DNA of 64,000 nucleotides from Phyto melanocephala (lineage: Eukaryota; Arthropoda; Insecta; Diptera; Rhinophoridae): NCBI GenBank assembly GCA_941918925.1, contig OW799233.1, positions 122,786,333 to 122,850,332 on the forward strand. The letters run 5' to 3'. Of this stretch, positions 1-10,434 are shown piece by piece; the first letter of the stretch is position 1; every line of letters begins with the position of its first letter. Below the pieces are notes generated by a model. The model was not told the origin of the DNA. It saw nothing but the letters and a program-made list of their open reading frames with translations, and ran no database searches. The position numbers and the translations under genes are program-made.

Positions 1-596
1 GTGATTTTATGTTGCACAGGTTATTTGTTTATATTGTGTAAAGAATATTATGTACAGTCTACGTGTGTATGTATGTGGACATATGGATTTTTAACAAATT
101 TTCTATGAATTTAATATTAATTGGCAATACTTAATTAGCATTAGAGTTTCTAAAAAAGGAAATCTCTAAGATAAAGGAAAAATTGAGTGAGTTTTTGTTT
201 CACGGATTTTTTTGGCTTGTTTCGAATTTAATTTATGTTATATAAAATACTAAAAATTAAGTTTCTTTAACCTTAAGTTTTTTAAAAACTCTTTACTTGT
301 CTTAACATTTTGTTTTTAACTGTTTTATCGATTATAAAGCTGAGACTATTTAAAAAATATTTAAAACAATTTGTTGATGAATTGATTTTTGTGGCAAAAT
401 TAAAACATTTTTAATTTTGGAAAAAATTTCTCATTTTTATATAAAAGTTGTGGTATGTTTTGGAATTTCTCCGTCATGCCTGGTATAAATTCAAAGATTT
501 AATTTTAAAATCTACAAATCAATGCCAAAAATGTTTTCCGAAAATTTTTATTTTATTAATTGTTACATCTTTTAATTGAAAAACTAAAATACTTAC
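1..596 (-). other. 5' part of the intron following the first lmd coding exon
   Basis: The donor GTAAGT reads on the minus strand from 596. The open frame continues only 25 codons into A+T-rich sequence unlike zinc-finger code. No continuation of the third finger (the expected AFSRLENLKIH-type block) appears on the minus strand in 1-590, so the next exon lies outside the window. Confidence 0.75.
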
Positions 597-2543
597 TGGA
601 CATTTATTTGGTTTTTCGCCACTATGAACTCTCATGTGTATTAACAATTTGTAGCGAGCATTGAACGGTTTATAACGTCTGGGACATTCATGCCAGAAAC
701 ATGAAAAATCTTCTCCTCGCTTTACGTCAACATGTCTCTTTTCGATGTGAGCCACAAATTCTATTTGATTGGGAAATATCTCATTGCAGTCGGTCCAGCG
801 ACAAATCATCGGCCCCTGTAGCTGTTCCACTTCATTTTGAATGACCACGCCTAGTGACTGAATAGTAGCAGTGGATGAAGCATTTGAAGTTTGTGATATA
901 CAACGTTTACGGCGCTGTTTAGTAGGCTTTGTTTTTTCAACTATAAAAACTTCATCATTATCATCTTCGAGTACTTCAGATTCATGACCTCTTCCAAGGT
1001 ATTTATCTTCCTCTTCTAAGAGATTCAAATTATTATTCTCTTCTTCCTCATCGGTGTTAGCAGTATTGTCATTATTGTTATAATAATAGTCCTGATTGTT
1101 AAAACCACACTGACCTTGTAGAGGCTGTTGGCAAAACTCCTTTAATATTTCCTCATTTATTTCGTCCAACTCATCTATGGTCCATATAGTTTTACGTTCT
1201 CTGTTTGGCTTCTCTATGTTGAGCATATTACAATTCTCAAAATCGTCTGGCAAGACGGTAAATGAATTCAAATTTTGTGAATATGAGACAGAAGAATTGG
1301 CTGATGATTGGGCCGGTGGACTATAGATGTGAATCTTTTCTTGGCCATCACCAAATTCGGTATATGAATAGATACTTAAGGGTTCATATTTTGGGGTGCC
1401 AAAAGTAGACATCATTGAAGGTAATTTAGCGTTATTAGCATCATTTGCCTTTGCGCTGGGCTCATAGTTAATTTGATGAGGAGGCGTAAAGCCAGCATAG
1501 TTGGTATTAATTATTTTCGGTGATTCTTGTCGGACTGGTTGTTGCATGGAATCGCTTAAGTTCATGGACATCCAGGGATCCAAAGGTGGAGAGGAGCAGG
1601 GTGATTGTTCTTTCGATTGACAATTTATTTCATCATAATTATAATATTCTATGTCTAAGTTTAGACCATCATTGCTGTTGCCACTTACAGTTTGACACTC
1701 TTGTTGCATGTTTGTTATCATTACCATTTGTTGATTGTTGTAGGATATACCAAAGTCATTTTGTGGCAGCTGCTGTTGCTGTTGTGGCTGTTGCTGCTGT
1801 TGGGTTGTTGGAGCTGCGAATGGCATGTAAGTATCAGAATATGGCGTATACGGTGTTTGGGGAGTAAAAGGGCTCTGGGGTAAAATGACACCACCATTGA
1901 TATCCTCATATTGACAAGTTTCAGTTAAGCGTGCAATATCTTCAGGCTCAAAACGAAAAATATCTTGCTGTGCCTGTTCCTGTGTATGCATCGCTACGCA
2001 TTTAGCATCATCATCACCATCCGATAAATGACCATATTCTTCCTCCTCGCCACCGGAATAGTACATAGAATTGCGTTTGTGTACACAATTTTCACCATCC
2101 ATGACAGTGTTCATGCTTCCACTGCCACCGTCATAAATTGAATTTGGTGTTTCAACAGCTGCAAATGTTAATTGTGAAAAATCTGGAAAATGAGCATCGG
2201 CTGTGGCAAAATCATTATAATTAAAGCCACTGTTGAACGATTTCAAATTGCAGAGGGAAGCGCGAAAATGTTCACTTATTGGTGTTGCACTCAATGGAGG
2301 AGACATTAAGTTACAATTCACTAATGCAGACGTAGTAGCTGGACTTGATATTGGCGGTGAAAGTACTGTCATTGCTGAATAAGTTTCAACTTGTTGTTTA
2401 TTGCAATGCGTAAGAGAGGAGGTGGAAAATGGTGTGTAAGGTGGTGTTGAAGGTTGTACCAGATCGTGATACATATTAAGTGCTGATGTCTTTTGTATGG
2501 GAATGATTAGATTTTGGCTATTAATTTTTAAAGTGGAAGACAT
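597..2543 (-). CDS. lmd: Gli-superfamily zinc-finger transcription factor, first coding exon (lame duck orthologue, partial)
   Basis: This exon encodes 649 residues. The first in-frame ATG is at 2543; the open frame runs on upstream to 2552, but that codon is TTG. The C-terminal end holds two complete C2H2 fingers (C581, C586, H599, H604 and C615, C620, H636, H640) and the SGEKPNKC linker into a third. The second finger, with RRYKPFNARYKLLIHMRVH, is the hallmark of the Gli/Glis family. N-terminal to the fingers are clustered Ser/Thr-Pro motifs, a Gln-rich stretch (about 246-260), an acidic Asn-rich segment (about 494-514) and a basic KQRRKR (542-547) that could be a nuclear localisation signal. 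The exon ends CCA|GTAAGT at 597/596, phase 0. In Drosophila, Lmd acts in the nucleus to specify fusion-competent myoblasts. The long pre-finger region fits Lmd (866 aa in D. melanogaster) better than the shorter Glis relative sugarbabe. Family assignment is firm; the lmd/sug choice is inferred. Confidence 0.8.
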
Positions 2544-2557
2544 TTTCGACAATTCAT
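2528..2557 (-). other. Possible overlapping upstream ORF at the lmd start
   Basis: On the minus strand an ATG at 2557 opens a 9-codon frame (MNCRKCLPL, then TAA) that is out of frame with, and runs across, the lmd ATG at 2543. The lmd start has A at -3. If the transcript includes 2557, ribosomes would meet this ATG first. Whether it is in the mRNA cannot be decided from sequence. Confidence 0.4.
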
Positions 2558-3986
2558 ATTTTATTTTCCTTTAAATTAAAAATTATATAAAAAAACATTT
2601 TTTTTTTCTTTTTAGTTTTTGATCTTAATTAAACAATTTTAATTATTCATAACACACAGTCGTGTGTATAATGTCACTTAGCCACACTTTTTGCTTTAAT
2701 TTGTTACTTTTTGAGTTTTTATTTTATTTTCACACACAAAATTTTCTTGGCTAATTTGCCAAAAAAATGTGTTGTTGTTTTATTTTAATTTTTTTTTTTT
2801 TCAATTTTCTTGGGAAAACCCCATATATATATATGTTTGCATTTGTATTTTGTCTAACTAACAGCAAATGATTAAAAGCACTACCGTTAATTTTCAAATT
2901 CACGTCTTTTTGCTCTTAATTTTACCGATTTTATTAAATGAGATCTTGATCGCACCACATTTTGTTTTAGAATAAACCATTAAACTAAAAGATGTTCATT
3001 ATTTAAACACACGTCTAAGGATCATTCTGTGTTAATAACATCTACAGCGTTTCTGCCCCTGACATCCATAAGCCTCAGCGCTGCTACCGTTACTACTGCT
3101 GCAAGAACAGTGTTGTTAGTATTTAGTGTTTCTTATGTTTTTATGCTAAATCAGCTAGTTTTCTCAGTCACCAGTAGTTGTTTGCTTGTACCGCTGCTGT
3201 TTCTGTTTACTGTATGGATTTTCCCTTTGTTATGTTGCACATTTAGATGCATACTACCTACTGTATTTGTATTTGTTTGCTACGCATTCACTTTTGTTTT
3301 TAAAATTTTTTTTTACATGTGTGTTTTTCGATTTTTTTTTGATTTTTTTTTTCTTTTACTCCTTCTTAATAATGTTTTTTCTTACATTTTCCAATTTTAT
3401 GTATGTCTGTATGTGCCTACAAAAATACTTACATATTTTTTTTTTATTTCTAATTTGTTTTTTATTAGTGCGTATAATGTATTTGTGTGATTATTATTTT
3501 ATGTTTATATTTTGTTGTTTTTGACTTGAACTCAACCAAAATTTAGTGATTTTTATGAAAAAGTTTACTTCAAAAAATTTTTATTGATTGTTACAGCAAG
3601 AGACCCATTTGGAAATTATAGCAAAAAAGTAATATCCTTAAAATTTTACTAAAGGCATTTTTTAATAAAAAAAATACGATAATTATAGAAAAACTTAATT
3701 AGACCACTTTGTGCAAAATCTTATAATTATTGTTTAATTAAGTTAATTCTTAAATAAGTTGAAAAAATTATAGCAATAAATTTATTTTATTTAAAATTTT
3801 GAAAACTTGATTTTAATATACACACACACACATACTATTAACATCGTCAAATAAACTATTCTACTGATTTAGAACATATGCATACAAATATTTTATCTAT
3901 AACTGTTACAAACTAATTTGAATCCGATTTTATTCTCATTATTTTAATTGAGATTAATTTAATTTATATTTTTATAGCCCAACTTA
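2558..3986. other. lmd 5' flank, no gene seen
   Basis: A+T-rich DNA with poly-T runs and a short TA run near 2823-2834. Open frames on the plus strand at 3029-3524 are Phe/Tyr/Val-rich, contain no recognisable domain and overlap each other, as expected of T-rich DNA. The lmd promoter or a non-coding 5' exon should lie here, but I see no convincing core promoter. Confidence 0.5.
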
Positions 3987-3987
3987 A

Positions 3988-4096
3988 ACAAAAGCGTTGA
4001 GCGTCAAGCGTTGCAAGTTTGCATGTATTTTGTTATTGCAACAACAACAAAACACATGTTAATCTCCAACGCTTAACACTCAACGCTCTTGTCTAC
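3988..4096. mobile_element. MITE, GCGTTGAG-type terminal inverted repeats
   Basis: The left arm reads ACAAAAGCGTTGAGCGTCAA and the right arm, on the other strand, ACAAGAGCGTTGAGTGTTAA. About 26 bp on each side pair, around a roughly 45-bp centre with CAA repeats. No coding capacity. The superfamily is not decided because no clear target duplication is visible. Confidence 0.6.
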
Positions 4097-4392
4097 ATTA
4101 AAATTGTAAACAATTCATACTTTGTTTCACACTTACAGGATGTTTTAAAAATAACTATTTCTAGAATTTAAATTCACAACCCGGTATCACAGTATAAATA
4201 TAAGAAAACTATATCACAAGTAGTAGATAGTCGTACATAAAGCATACATAAGTGAATATCAAGTTGAATTAAATAATGAATCCCTGTTTTTGTAAACGAA
4301 ATAAACCAACGTTTATAAAAGCTATAAACACAATACTAATTTACGTATTTAACGAAGTATGATTCAATGACAGACCTTATATTTATAAAGAA

Positions 4393-5258
4393 CTAGAAAA
4401 TCCCGGCGCGCGTTGCTACGCCCCTTAATGAATAAAAATGCATTCTGAATTTAAATTGAATATCAAGTGCAAAAAAAGCTAAATATTATAACTTTTTTAA
4501 TGGGCGTGGCTTTGCCCACTACTCTTATCACGAAGCTGTATAATCATGACAGCTCAATATGTGTGCAAAGTTTCAGAAAAATCGGTAAAGATCAAGTAGC
4601 TGAAAATGATAATTTTTTTTATGGGCGTAACACTGCCCACTTTTCTAATCAAGAAATTGTATAGTCATGATAACTCAATATGTGTGCAAAGTTTCACAAA
4701 AATCGGTCCAGTGCAAGTACCACAAAATTAAAACTTTTTTTATGGGCGTGGCCCTGCCCACTTTTCTAATCATGAAATTATATAGTCATGACAGCTCAAT
4801 ATGTCTGTGCAAAGTTTCAGAAAAATCGATCTAGTGCAAGTAGCTAAAAACGATAACTTATTTTTTATGGGCGTGGCACTGCCCACTTTTCTTATCGCGA
4901 AATTGTAAAGTCATGATGGCTCAATATGTGTGCAAAGCTTCAGAAAAATCGGCCCACTGCAAGTACCTCAAAATTATAACTTTTTTATGGGCATGCCCCC
5001 GCCCACTTTTCTTATCACGAAATTATTTAATCATGACAGCTCGATATGTGTGCAAAGTTTCAGAAAAATTGGTCAAGTGCAAGTACCTAAAAATTATAAC
5101 TAATTTTTTATGGGCGTGGCTCCGCCCACTTTTTGCCACCCATAAACACTCCCTGGAATGTGTACAACAACTTGCCAAAGTTTGAGTCCGATCGGTTTTA
5201 CAGTTTCGGAGTCTATAGCTAACACACACACACAGAGTTTCACTTTTAAATATATATT
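4393..5258 (-). mobile_element. Non-autonomous Helitron, family A (inverted copy)
   Basis: Read on the minus strand, the element starts near 5258 with a TA-rich 5' end followed by AAAGTGAAACTCTGTGTGTG. It ends with a GC-rich block (GGGGCGTAGCAACGCGCG) and CTAG at 4396-4393, followed by T. A 3' GC-rich hairpin close to CTAG|T is the Helitron signature. The body is about six diverged copies of a unit of roughly 120 bp, each carrying GGGCGTGGC...GCCCACTTTT and AAAGTTTCAGAAAAATCGGT. No Rep/helicase coding sequence. Further copies lie at 23722 and 39236. Confidence 0.75.
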
Positions 5259-5472
5259 TTTTAGTTATATATTGACAATATGTTTCTTATTCAGTCACTG
5301 ATGCCTAATTATCTCGAAAAGTTATGCGATTGAGTAGCTTGTACGAATGGTTCAACTTTAAGACTTGAAAACATTTGTAGGCTATCACGGTTTTGCGATT
5401 TAATTTTATAAGACATTTTTTGTTAGATTTTATGAAGGAGCAGATATATGTGAATTGATGTAAAGACATTTA

Positions 5473-6495
5473 AGAAGGCTATACTCGCCCGTACTGAATA
5501 TCTTAATACCCTTCACCATTATGTACATAGTTAAGTATAATATATACAACATTTTACTTCATTACTTTTGACACCATCTTTGACATTGAGTTTTCAAATA
5601 GAAAACTGCATCCTAATTGTCGAACACCACAAAAAAATTTCCACCTTTTCGTTTTAGACGTCATCTTGGATTTTACTCTCTTTTCATACTTCACTGTACT
5701 CTACAGTTCAAGCGCTTTCGTTATGGAGTTTAAAGTGGACAAAGTCGGTACTATTTGACCAATAAATCCGCCATTTTGTTTCGGATACCATCTTTAATTT
5801 TACAATTTTATATTCTATAATTTATAATATTATAATTTTATACCAAGCTTAAAGGGTTTGAGGGGTTACATGTTTAATCCCTTGACTGGACCCATTAATG
5901 ATATAATTAACGCTAGTTTACTGTGGCGGCCTTCATGGCGTACAGTGCTTTAAGTTCCGCTTGTTAATCTCTTGCATTTGATACCCATATCAACTCCTTA
6001 TTGTCTTGAAATTTAAAAAATTTTTATTTGTAAATTTTAGGGAAAACACCGAAGCAGTAGTATTTTTGTCCTTATATCTCAGTTAGTTTTCATCTGATCT
6101 TTTAGCTATTCTTAGCAATAGTTTCCAAAGAGGCGGTACATAATATAACATGCTAAGTGTATCCAAAAAACTTTTGTCTTTAACCTTGCAGATTAATGAC
6201 CGATTTGTCCAAAAATGTATAAAAGATAAGGGCATATTGTATTTTCAAACTAGTCTACAAATTATCTTAGGAATGACAAATTTTTATTATTGCCGTTAGA
6301 ATATGGAAAAAAATAAATAAGCGTTTCTAAAGGTTGATTTCAACCAACACACTGACGGATGGACAAACCGAAATATCATATAAAACTTCCCTATTCATGA
6401 GCTTTCAAAAAATATACACTTTATGGGGTCAGAAATGAATATTGTAGATGATAGGGCTATATATTCCCATGGCACCATAGCTGCAGGTTATAAAA
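5473..6495 (-). mobile_element. INE-1/DINE-1-like Helentron, degraded
   Basis: The 3' end, at left, is a decayed version of the family tail (hairpin ACTGAATATCTTAATACCCTTC). The right side carries ACCAACACACTGACGGATGG, the 'cattcatgagctttc...tttatggggtc' block and a decayed 5' end near 6440-6495. It is recognisable by alignment with the better copies at 52708 and 57032. The tail hairpin is largely lost, indicating an old insertion. Confidence 0.6.
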
Positions 6496-7765
6496 TCCAG
6501 GCTCACATTCAGCCGAAATTTAAACATCTCGACTCCGTGTCATCATAAGAAGTCATGGCTGACAATAATGCACTATATATATATTGGCATATCGTGTATA
6601 TTTTAAATAAATATAAAATTTTAATTCTAACCCACAACATGCATGTTTTCTTTAATTTCTTTGAGACTTTGACAGAGTCTTTTTACAAGACTTTTATATA
6701 AGTAGTAAGAGAATAACACTTCACACACTTAGATAGATACAATTATATTGTAAATAGTAGCAATACCTTTCAAATATACATATCGAATTGATACAACATT
6801 GGTATCCTGTCGTCCTTTCTTAATTTTAATGCAACATATGGGAGGTCATAATGAGATAATATTGTCCTATAATTTACTTATATCAATCTATTCTTGATAT
6901 AAAAACTTTAATGTTCATTTATTTAAACCCATTCAAAATAATATCCTTTTACATGTAATCATAACAACAGTAGGATCTTGCTACAAGTAAGTGAAAATTT
7001 TTCCAATTGACCTTTAACGACATCATCAACGATAAATAACTTAAACAACGTGTACACTCAGTTTAGCTAAACAAATGACAGCAAGCGATCTTGGCACACA
7101 TGGTACATGTGTTTCTTTCTTATTTTTTATTTCTGTTTTGCTTCTTTCCTTTAGAAAAATAGTGACGATTTTGTTTTTGTTATCTTATGTTGTTGTTGCT
7201 ATTATTGCTGCAGCAATTGCGGTGTGCAATTTTGTATATCGTTAATGCTGTCGAACTTTGGCACTATTTACTTCTGTTATTATTGCTGCAGATCAGGGAT
7301 GTTTTTTTTGCATTTATATAAACAGCAGAAGATTAATAAAAGTATTAATTCTTTAATAAATACTTTTTCTTACTCTTTTTCTATTTTCAATTTCTGAAAT
7401 ATTAATTTAAGTCAGCGTCTATTCAGGGGGAGGAAAAAAGGATTTTAAGCAATTTTTTCCTTTAATAATTTATAGTTTTGGCAACCACAAAACAATAAAT
7501 TCTTTCATATCAATAAAAAGGATATATAGCAAAATCGGTCCATAAGCAGCTGTGATTTAAACCAAAATTGTTATTCGATTCTTACCTTGCAAGCATTTCT
7601 TTAGCTGCTGTCCCAGACCACCAGTCGCCTCTATACTAAGCTAAGCGAAGATGATAACACAGGCCAACACTCAATTTGCTTCTTTGCATTTATCAACTGA
7701 TTCTAGTTAATTTGGGTGCGCTGAATTCAAATCTGTAATCAGTTTATGTCTATCAGGTCTAGTTT
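6496..7765. other. Non-coding, nothing recognised
   Basis: A+T-rich unique-looking sequence. The motif TTATTGCTGCAG occurs twice (about 7203 and 7279). No ORF with a domain, no inverted-repeat ends found. Confidence 0.4.
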
Positions 7766-8510
7766 TTATGATATAGCTTTTTTTAAGTTTTTTAAAAGTA
7801 AAACTTTTCCATAAGAATTTAAAAAAAAACAAAAAATATATCTGGAATGAACAGCCGGATTAGAGTCTCTTTGTAAATTCCAACAGTAGTCTGCCATCAT
7901 ATGTGTATCCCACCTTCCTTGGTACCGATTCTCCATAATTTTGATATCTTGGTGAAACCTTTCTCCTTGTTCTTTGCTTAAGTTACCCAAATTTTCGGGA
8001 AACCGGTCCAAGTGACTGTGCAAATAATGGATTTCAGTACTCGTGTTGCAGCCAATGTCTCTGAACTTATCCAGCATATTCTCCACTAATTGAACATAAT
8101 TTGGAGCTTTATTATTTTGCAAGAAATTTTTTATAACTTGCACGAATGATGTCCACGCATTTCGTTCAGTTTCGGTCATTGACTTATCAAAATCACTAAA
8201 TACTCACTAAACAGAAGTAACAGTCGTCCAAATGATTTCTGCGCTCTCTCCAAACCATCGGCACACCAAACTTAAGCCTATTTCGTTTTCCTTGAGTTCA
8301 CTGTCGCAAATTTACACAGCAAGTATTGCACACAATGCGTGGAGCCCAACTTTTATCTTAGTCACCAAGATCAACTCCAAAGTAATCTAAATACGATTTT
8401 TTAACACATTCCGAAATAGGTCTTATGTTTTCTTAAAAGGTGTATTCTCCACAAATATAACAAAATGTGTCAGCGTTATTTTACAACATCTTCTATTGGA
8501 AGTCATTTCT
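7766..8510 (-). pseudogene. Decayed copy of a zinc-binding, arthropod-wide repeat ORF (EQGERFHQDI family)
   Basis: The C-terminal half is an open frame of about 137 codons (8179-7766) with LSKEQGERFHQDIK, MENRYQGRWD and MMADYCWNLQRD. I recall this motif set in many unnamed, multi-copy arthropod proteins. Upstream on the same strand, from about 8490, the matching N-terminal part can be read with in-frame stops: CYICGEYTF, ECVKKSYLDYFGVDLGD, KSWAPRIVCNTC, KFGVPMVWRE and DCYFC. The paired cysteines suggest zinc binding. At least three stops and a frame change near 8180-8210 break it. The function of the family is unknown to me; its scattered multi-copy occurrence suggests a mobile element or a captured passenger. 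Confidence 0.6.
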
Positions 8511-8653
8511 ATTTAGATCAACACTCTTTTAATAAACTTTGTCAACTGCAATAAACCACTTCCTACAAGCAACTAACTTCCGATATGCAATTGGAGTGCA
8601 AAAAGAAAAAATAACGTTCTGAATAATATTCCACAAATAAAATTCCCGTTATA

Positions 8654-9159
8654 CTATGTTCACACACGCGCCTTAATTGTCAATTTATAACACTATCGCA
8701 ATTAAGGGCCTTATTGAGCTCAATTTACCATTCTAAAAATTATTTATAAATTGAGCAATGTATACTTAATTGTTTCACTTATTGTCTAAAACTCGAAATA
8801 CAACTCTTGAGAAGTATGTTCAGTGAGAAGAAAATTCTATAGTTGGCATTTCTAATGTCAAACAAATAAATATACAAAAAATAAAAATTAAGAAAATGGA
8901 AAATGTTTTATGAAAATTTTAAAATAAATTCAAATACATACATATAAGTATATATTTGTATAAATAAAATTGTAAATATATTTTATCAGCAAGAAAAACA
9001 CTGGAGAGAAGGCATTATTTGATTTGGTGTAAATACATCATATTTTTACAGCTATCAAATGCTAATGGAGTAAGATAAATTGAGTATGTGTGAACACTTT
9101 TTTTAATTGCTCAATCAACACTAAATTGAAACAATTAAAAATATCTGTCTGAACAGGGT
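8654..9159. mobile_element. Possible MITE with diverged TIRs
   Basis: The left end ACTATGTTCACACACG pairs loosely with the right end read on the other strand, ACCCTGTTCAGACAGA. Further inside, AATTGAGCAAT-type segments recur in inverted orientation. No coding capacity. No matching target duplication was seen, so the boundaries are approximate. Confidence 0.4.
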
Positions 9160-9299
9160 TTTAATCAGCTAGCAAAAACACAAAAAATATTATTTTTGAA
9201 AAAAAAAAACGGAATGACAATAATAATTTTGTCGGGCTGTGTAATTTATCGGCGAGACTCATTTTTATCTAAATAAAAATGTTCACTTTTTGATAATTT

Positions 9300-9523
9300 A
9301 AGGTCATGATTGACTATTTCAAAAAGTTGTCAAAGAAAAATCTGATAGAGTGCTACTCTTACAAGCAGCAACTTTGATAGCTCACAAACAACTATTTTAT
9401 GATAATTTCCAAAAGATTATCGAATCTGTCACACATGTGTACTTATTCTTTACACTACAATAATTTCTGAACACACATACAATTTTTGGCATATCAAATA
9501 ACTAAATCTGATAGTCATGGCCT
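9300..9523. mobile_element. MITE, family with AAGGCCATGAC ends (copy 1)
   Basis: Ends are AAGGTCATGATTGACTAT at left and, on the other strand, AGGCCATGACTATCAGATT at right. The interior (AATCTGATAG, GCAACTTTGATAG, TTTCCAAAAGATTATC, CACACATGTG, GAACACACATACAATTTTTG) matches the copy at 32651-32963 in the same order. The two copies define the family directly. Confidence 0.7.
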
Positions 9524-9698
9524 TTATGAAGAGCCACTGCATATACTCAAAATGAGTGTATGATGTGACATGTCACCGGACCTAAACGACCAAAAAACTG
9601 ACCAGAAATTGATGTCAAAAAAAGTAATGAAATTATCGTTTCATTCCTAGGTTCTTTTTTCCAATAATGATAATGTTCCAATCCAACTAGCGACAATT

Positions 9699-10434
9699 TA
9701 AACAAGTAAGCGTGCTATATTCGGCCTGACGAATTTGATAATACCCTTCACCATCATTTAATATGTATAATTACCACATTGTAGCTTAGCCTAGATTTGA
9801 TGTTAAACGCCATTTTTATGTATTATTTCCAAAGTCACCTTTTTTTGAATTATTAAAAAGTAAACTGTATTCTACAAGTCAAGCCCCTTCATTTGATACC
9901 CATGTTGATGGGGTTAAGAAAAGAATTTTCCACCATTTTGTTTTAGATGTCATCTTAGATCTTAAAATTTGTTAATAATATACTTTATTCTACAGCTCAA
10001 GCCTTTTTGGTACCAATATTGTGGAAGTTAAAAGTTTTATTATTATTCTTTTATATATTTTTTGGAAGAAAATTTTAATTTTTGTCCAAAATTTTTACAA
10101 ATATTAATTTTTTTTTTTAATTTAAGAAAAAAGCAGAGGCAGTCGTGTTTATTTTCTCATATTTCAAAAAAAAAATTTAGAACGATTGCGCTGTATTTCA
10201 AGAACGATTAATTTCCCGATATTTCCAAAAGAATGATATCCCACATACAGATTCATGCAACATGTGGTTGCTTCTAAAAGTTGATTTCAACCAACACACG
10301 GACAGACGGACATTAACCAATCGCCTCCCCTTTCAGACTCTCTACTCTATGGGGTTGGAAATTAATATTTTATAAATTACAAACGGAATGACAAAGCTAT
10401 GTATACCCTTTGGCACCACAGGTGAAGAGTATAA
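9699..10434 (-). mobile_element. INE-1/DINE-1-like Helentron
   Basis: It begins AAACAAGTAAGCGTGCTATATTCGG, the reverse of the family 3' tail, though the hairpin is partly decayed (TTCGGCCTGACGAA). It runs through GTTGATTTCAACCAACACACGG and CAAACGGAATGACAAAGCTA, and ends at the 5' GGTGAAGAGTATA. The element is non-coding. Confidence 0.7.

Noticed and set aside
1520..1909. Open frames overlapping the lmd exon in other frames on both strands
   Set aside because: They are shadows of the lmd coding region, with CAG-repeat-derived Leu/Val runs and no domains.
2582..2589. TATATAA-like TATA box on the minus strand just upstream of the lmd ATG
   Set aside because: Transcription would start within about 15 bases of the ATG, and such strings are common in this A+T-rich DNA.
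3029..3524. Phe/Tyr-rich open frames resembling a membrane protein
   Set aside because: T-rich sequence yields hydrophobic residues by composition. Two frames overlap, with no domain or codon pattern.
5023..5229. Open frames within the Helitron A copies (also 4913-5185 and 23751-23993)
   Set aside because: They are translations of the non-coding repeat units. The same peptides recur in each copy because the DNA repeats.
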